In this document: piece after piece, positions 63,454 to 64,000 of the stretch | Layout of the letters: each line of letters opens with the position of its first letter | Position numbering within the stretch: position 1 is the first letter of the stretch | Source of the DNA: Robiginitalea biformata HTCC2501 | GTDB taxonomy: Bacteria; Bacteroidota; Bacteroidia; Flavobacteriales; Flavobacteriaceae | Direction: 5' to 3' | Assembly: GCF_000024125.1 (NCBI RefSeq) | Contig: NC_013222.1 | Span: 2,396,501-2,460,500 of the forward strand | DNA length: 64,000 bases | The notes under the pieces: generated by a model | Database searches by the model: none | What the model saw: the letters and a program-made list of their open reading frames with translations, nothing else | What the model was told of the DNA's origin: nothing | Position numbers and translations under genes: made by a program

Positions 63454-63468
63454 CTTTACAGTGTAAAG
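63454..63468. repeat. 15-bp perfect inverted repeat
   Basis: CTTTACA-G-TGTAAAG lies 25 bp past the M16 stop, in the 207-bp gap before the convergent E1-type gene. No gene is seen in this gap. It could be an operator-like site or part of a terminator region. Confidence 0.4.
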
Positions 63469-63546
63469 TTTAGAATTACTACCCCTTCGGGCTGGAGCAA
63501 AAAGCCGGTTCTATGAAGGGACAATAAGCGGCAAGGGAAAAAGAAC

Positions 63547-63576
63547 AACCCGCCGGGCAGGAAGGCTTCGCGGGTT
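63547..63576. terminator. bidirectional terminator between M16 and E1 genes
   Basis: AACCCGC and GCGGGTT form a 7-bp stem. ATTTTCTT follows on the plus strand, and a T-rich GTTCTTTTTCCC follows on the minus strand. It serves the convergent M16 and E1-type genes. Confidence 0.65.
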
Positions 63577-63636
63577 ATTTTCTTGCTAATTGCGGGTACT
63601 GTCCGAACGGATTGAACCGAACAAATTGCGGGCAGG

Positions 63637-64000
63637 CTACATCAGTTCCGGAAAATCCTCCGGGGAAGCCTCGTGCATGATGGCGTAGACTTTCTCGAAA
63701 ACGTCTTCCGTATTCGGCTTGGAAAAATAGTCCCCGTCGCTGGCGTAAGCCGGGCGGTGGGGCTGGGCCGTCAGCGTCTGCGGGGCGGAATCCAGGTAGC
63801 GGTAGCCCCCCTGATTTTCGACGATCTCCTGCATCAGGTAGGCCGCGCAGCCCCCGGGTACGTCTTCGTCCACCACCAGGAGCCGGCCTGTCTTTTTGAG
63901 GCTCTCCACAACCTGGTGGTCCAGGTCGAATGGCAGGAGTGACTGGGCGTCGATCACCTCGGCGGAAATCCCCACCTCCAGGAGTTCCCGGGCCGCCTGC
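63637..64000 (-). CDS. C-terminus of 2-oxoacid dehydrogenase E1 / transketolase-type protein (partial)
   Basis: The last about 121 residues of a gene cut by the right edge. The segment [59 protein letters not shown] is the transketolase C-terminal domain of E1 beta, or of fused alpha-beta E1 proteins, of pyruvate/branched-chain dehydrogenases. The final residues [11 protein letters not shown] are unremarkable. A fused alpha/beta E1, as in many flavobacteria, seems likely, but the upstream part is outside the window. Confidence 0.83.
   Translation of the reverse strand, partial: QAARELLEVGISAEVIDAQSLLPFDLDHQVVESLKKTGRLLVVDEDVPGGCAAYLMQEIVENQGGYRYLDSAPQTLTAQPHRPAYASDGDYFSKPNTEDVFEKVYAIMHEASPEDFPELM

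Overview
The window looks like an ordinary chromosomal segment of a marine flavobacterium (Bacteroidota) with unusually GC-rich DNA for that group; a Robiginitalea-like organism is my best guess, from gene content and composition only. Supporting signs: TANNTTTG-type -7 promoter elements instead of sigma70 -10 boxes, almost no Shine-Dalgarno sequences, DUF4249 and DUF2911 proteins, an STN-type TonB-dependent receptor ending in Phe, PabB next to TilS, and class II (long) IlvC. I found no insertion sequence, prophage, CRISPR array, rRNA or tRNA gene. Genes are dense, and no gap exceeds about 300 bases.

Layout. 1-1661: left-truncated methionine gamma-lyase-type PLP enzyme, divergent from an Lrp/AsnC regulator across an AT-rich gap with palindromes. 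1743-4378: lpdA convergent with a membrane acyltransferase-like gene. 4501-10527: plus-strand run of FMN reductase, pabB, lipase-like hydrolase, tilS and dsbD. 10603-13014: penicillin-acylase-type Ntn hydrolase. 13087-19182: outer-membrane cassette of TonB-dependent receptor, DUF4249 lipoprotein, and a secreted MG2-like protein with a plug-like module. 19263-24603: yifB, a serine beta-lactamase-like hydrolase, a Tat-exported aminotransferase, and two small uncharacterised genes. 24808-28313: Nramp-like transporter plus pxpABC (5-oxoprolinase) with overlapping ends.

28547-40485: branched-chain amino acid block. ilvD-ilvB-ilvN-ilvC run on the plus strand, followed by a GAPN-type aldehyde dehydrogenase and an MFS exporter. 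Facing them on the minus strand is leuC-leuD-leuA(or cimA). leuB and ilvA are not in the window. 40771-49977: DUF2911/TPR protein, recG, M1 aminopeptidase, patatin, an unknown membrane protein, a degenerate OmpA-like lipoprotein, and an M20 amidohydrolase. 50140-57829: UvrD-type helicase, GH16 lipoprotein, tsaC, OmpA lipoprotein, family 2 glycosyltransferase, solitary HSDR_N protein and holA. 57830-64000: DoxX, a kinase-phospholyase fusion, M16 protease, and the C-terminus of a 2-oxoacid dehydrogenase E1/transketolase-type protein cut by the right edge.

The most interesting items are the receptor/DUF4249/MG2-plug cassette, the Nramp homologue lacking the metal-binding DPGN motif inside a 5-oxoprolinase operon, the kinase-phospholyase fusion, the Tat-exported HisC-like aminotransferase, the two-gene operon with a degenerate nuclease-like fold, and an MFS gene that seems to lack an ATG where homology demands one. 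Family calls are from my own reading of motifs; no database search was run.
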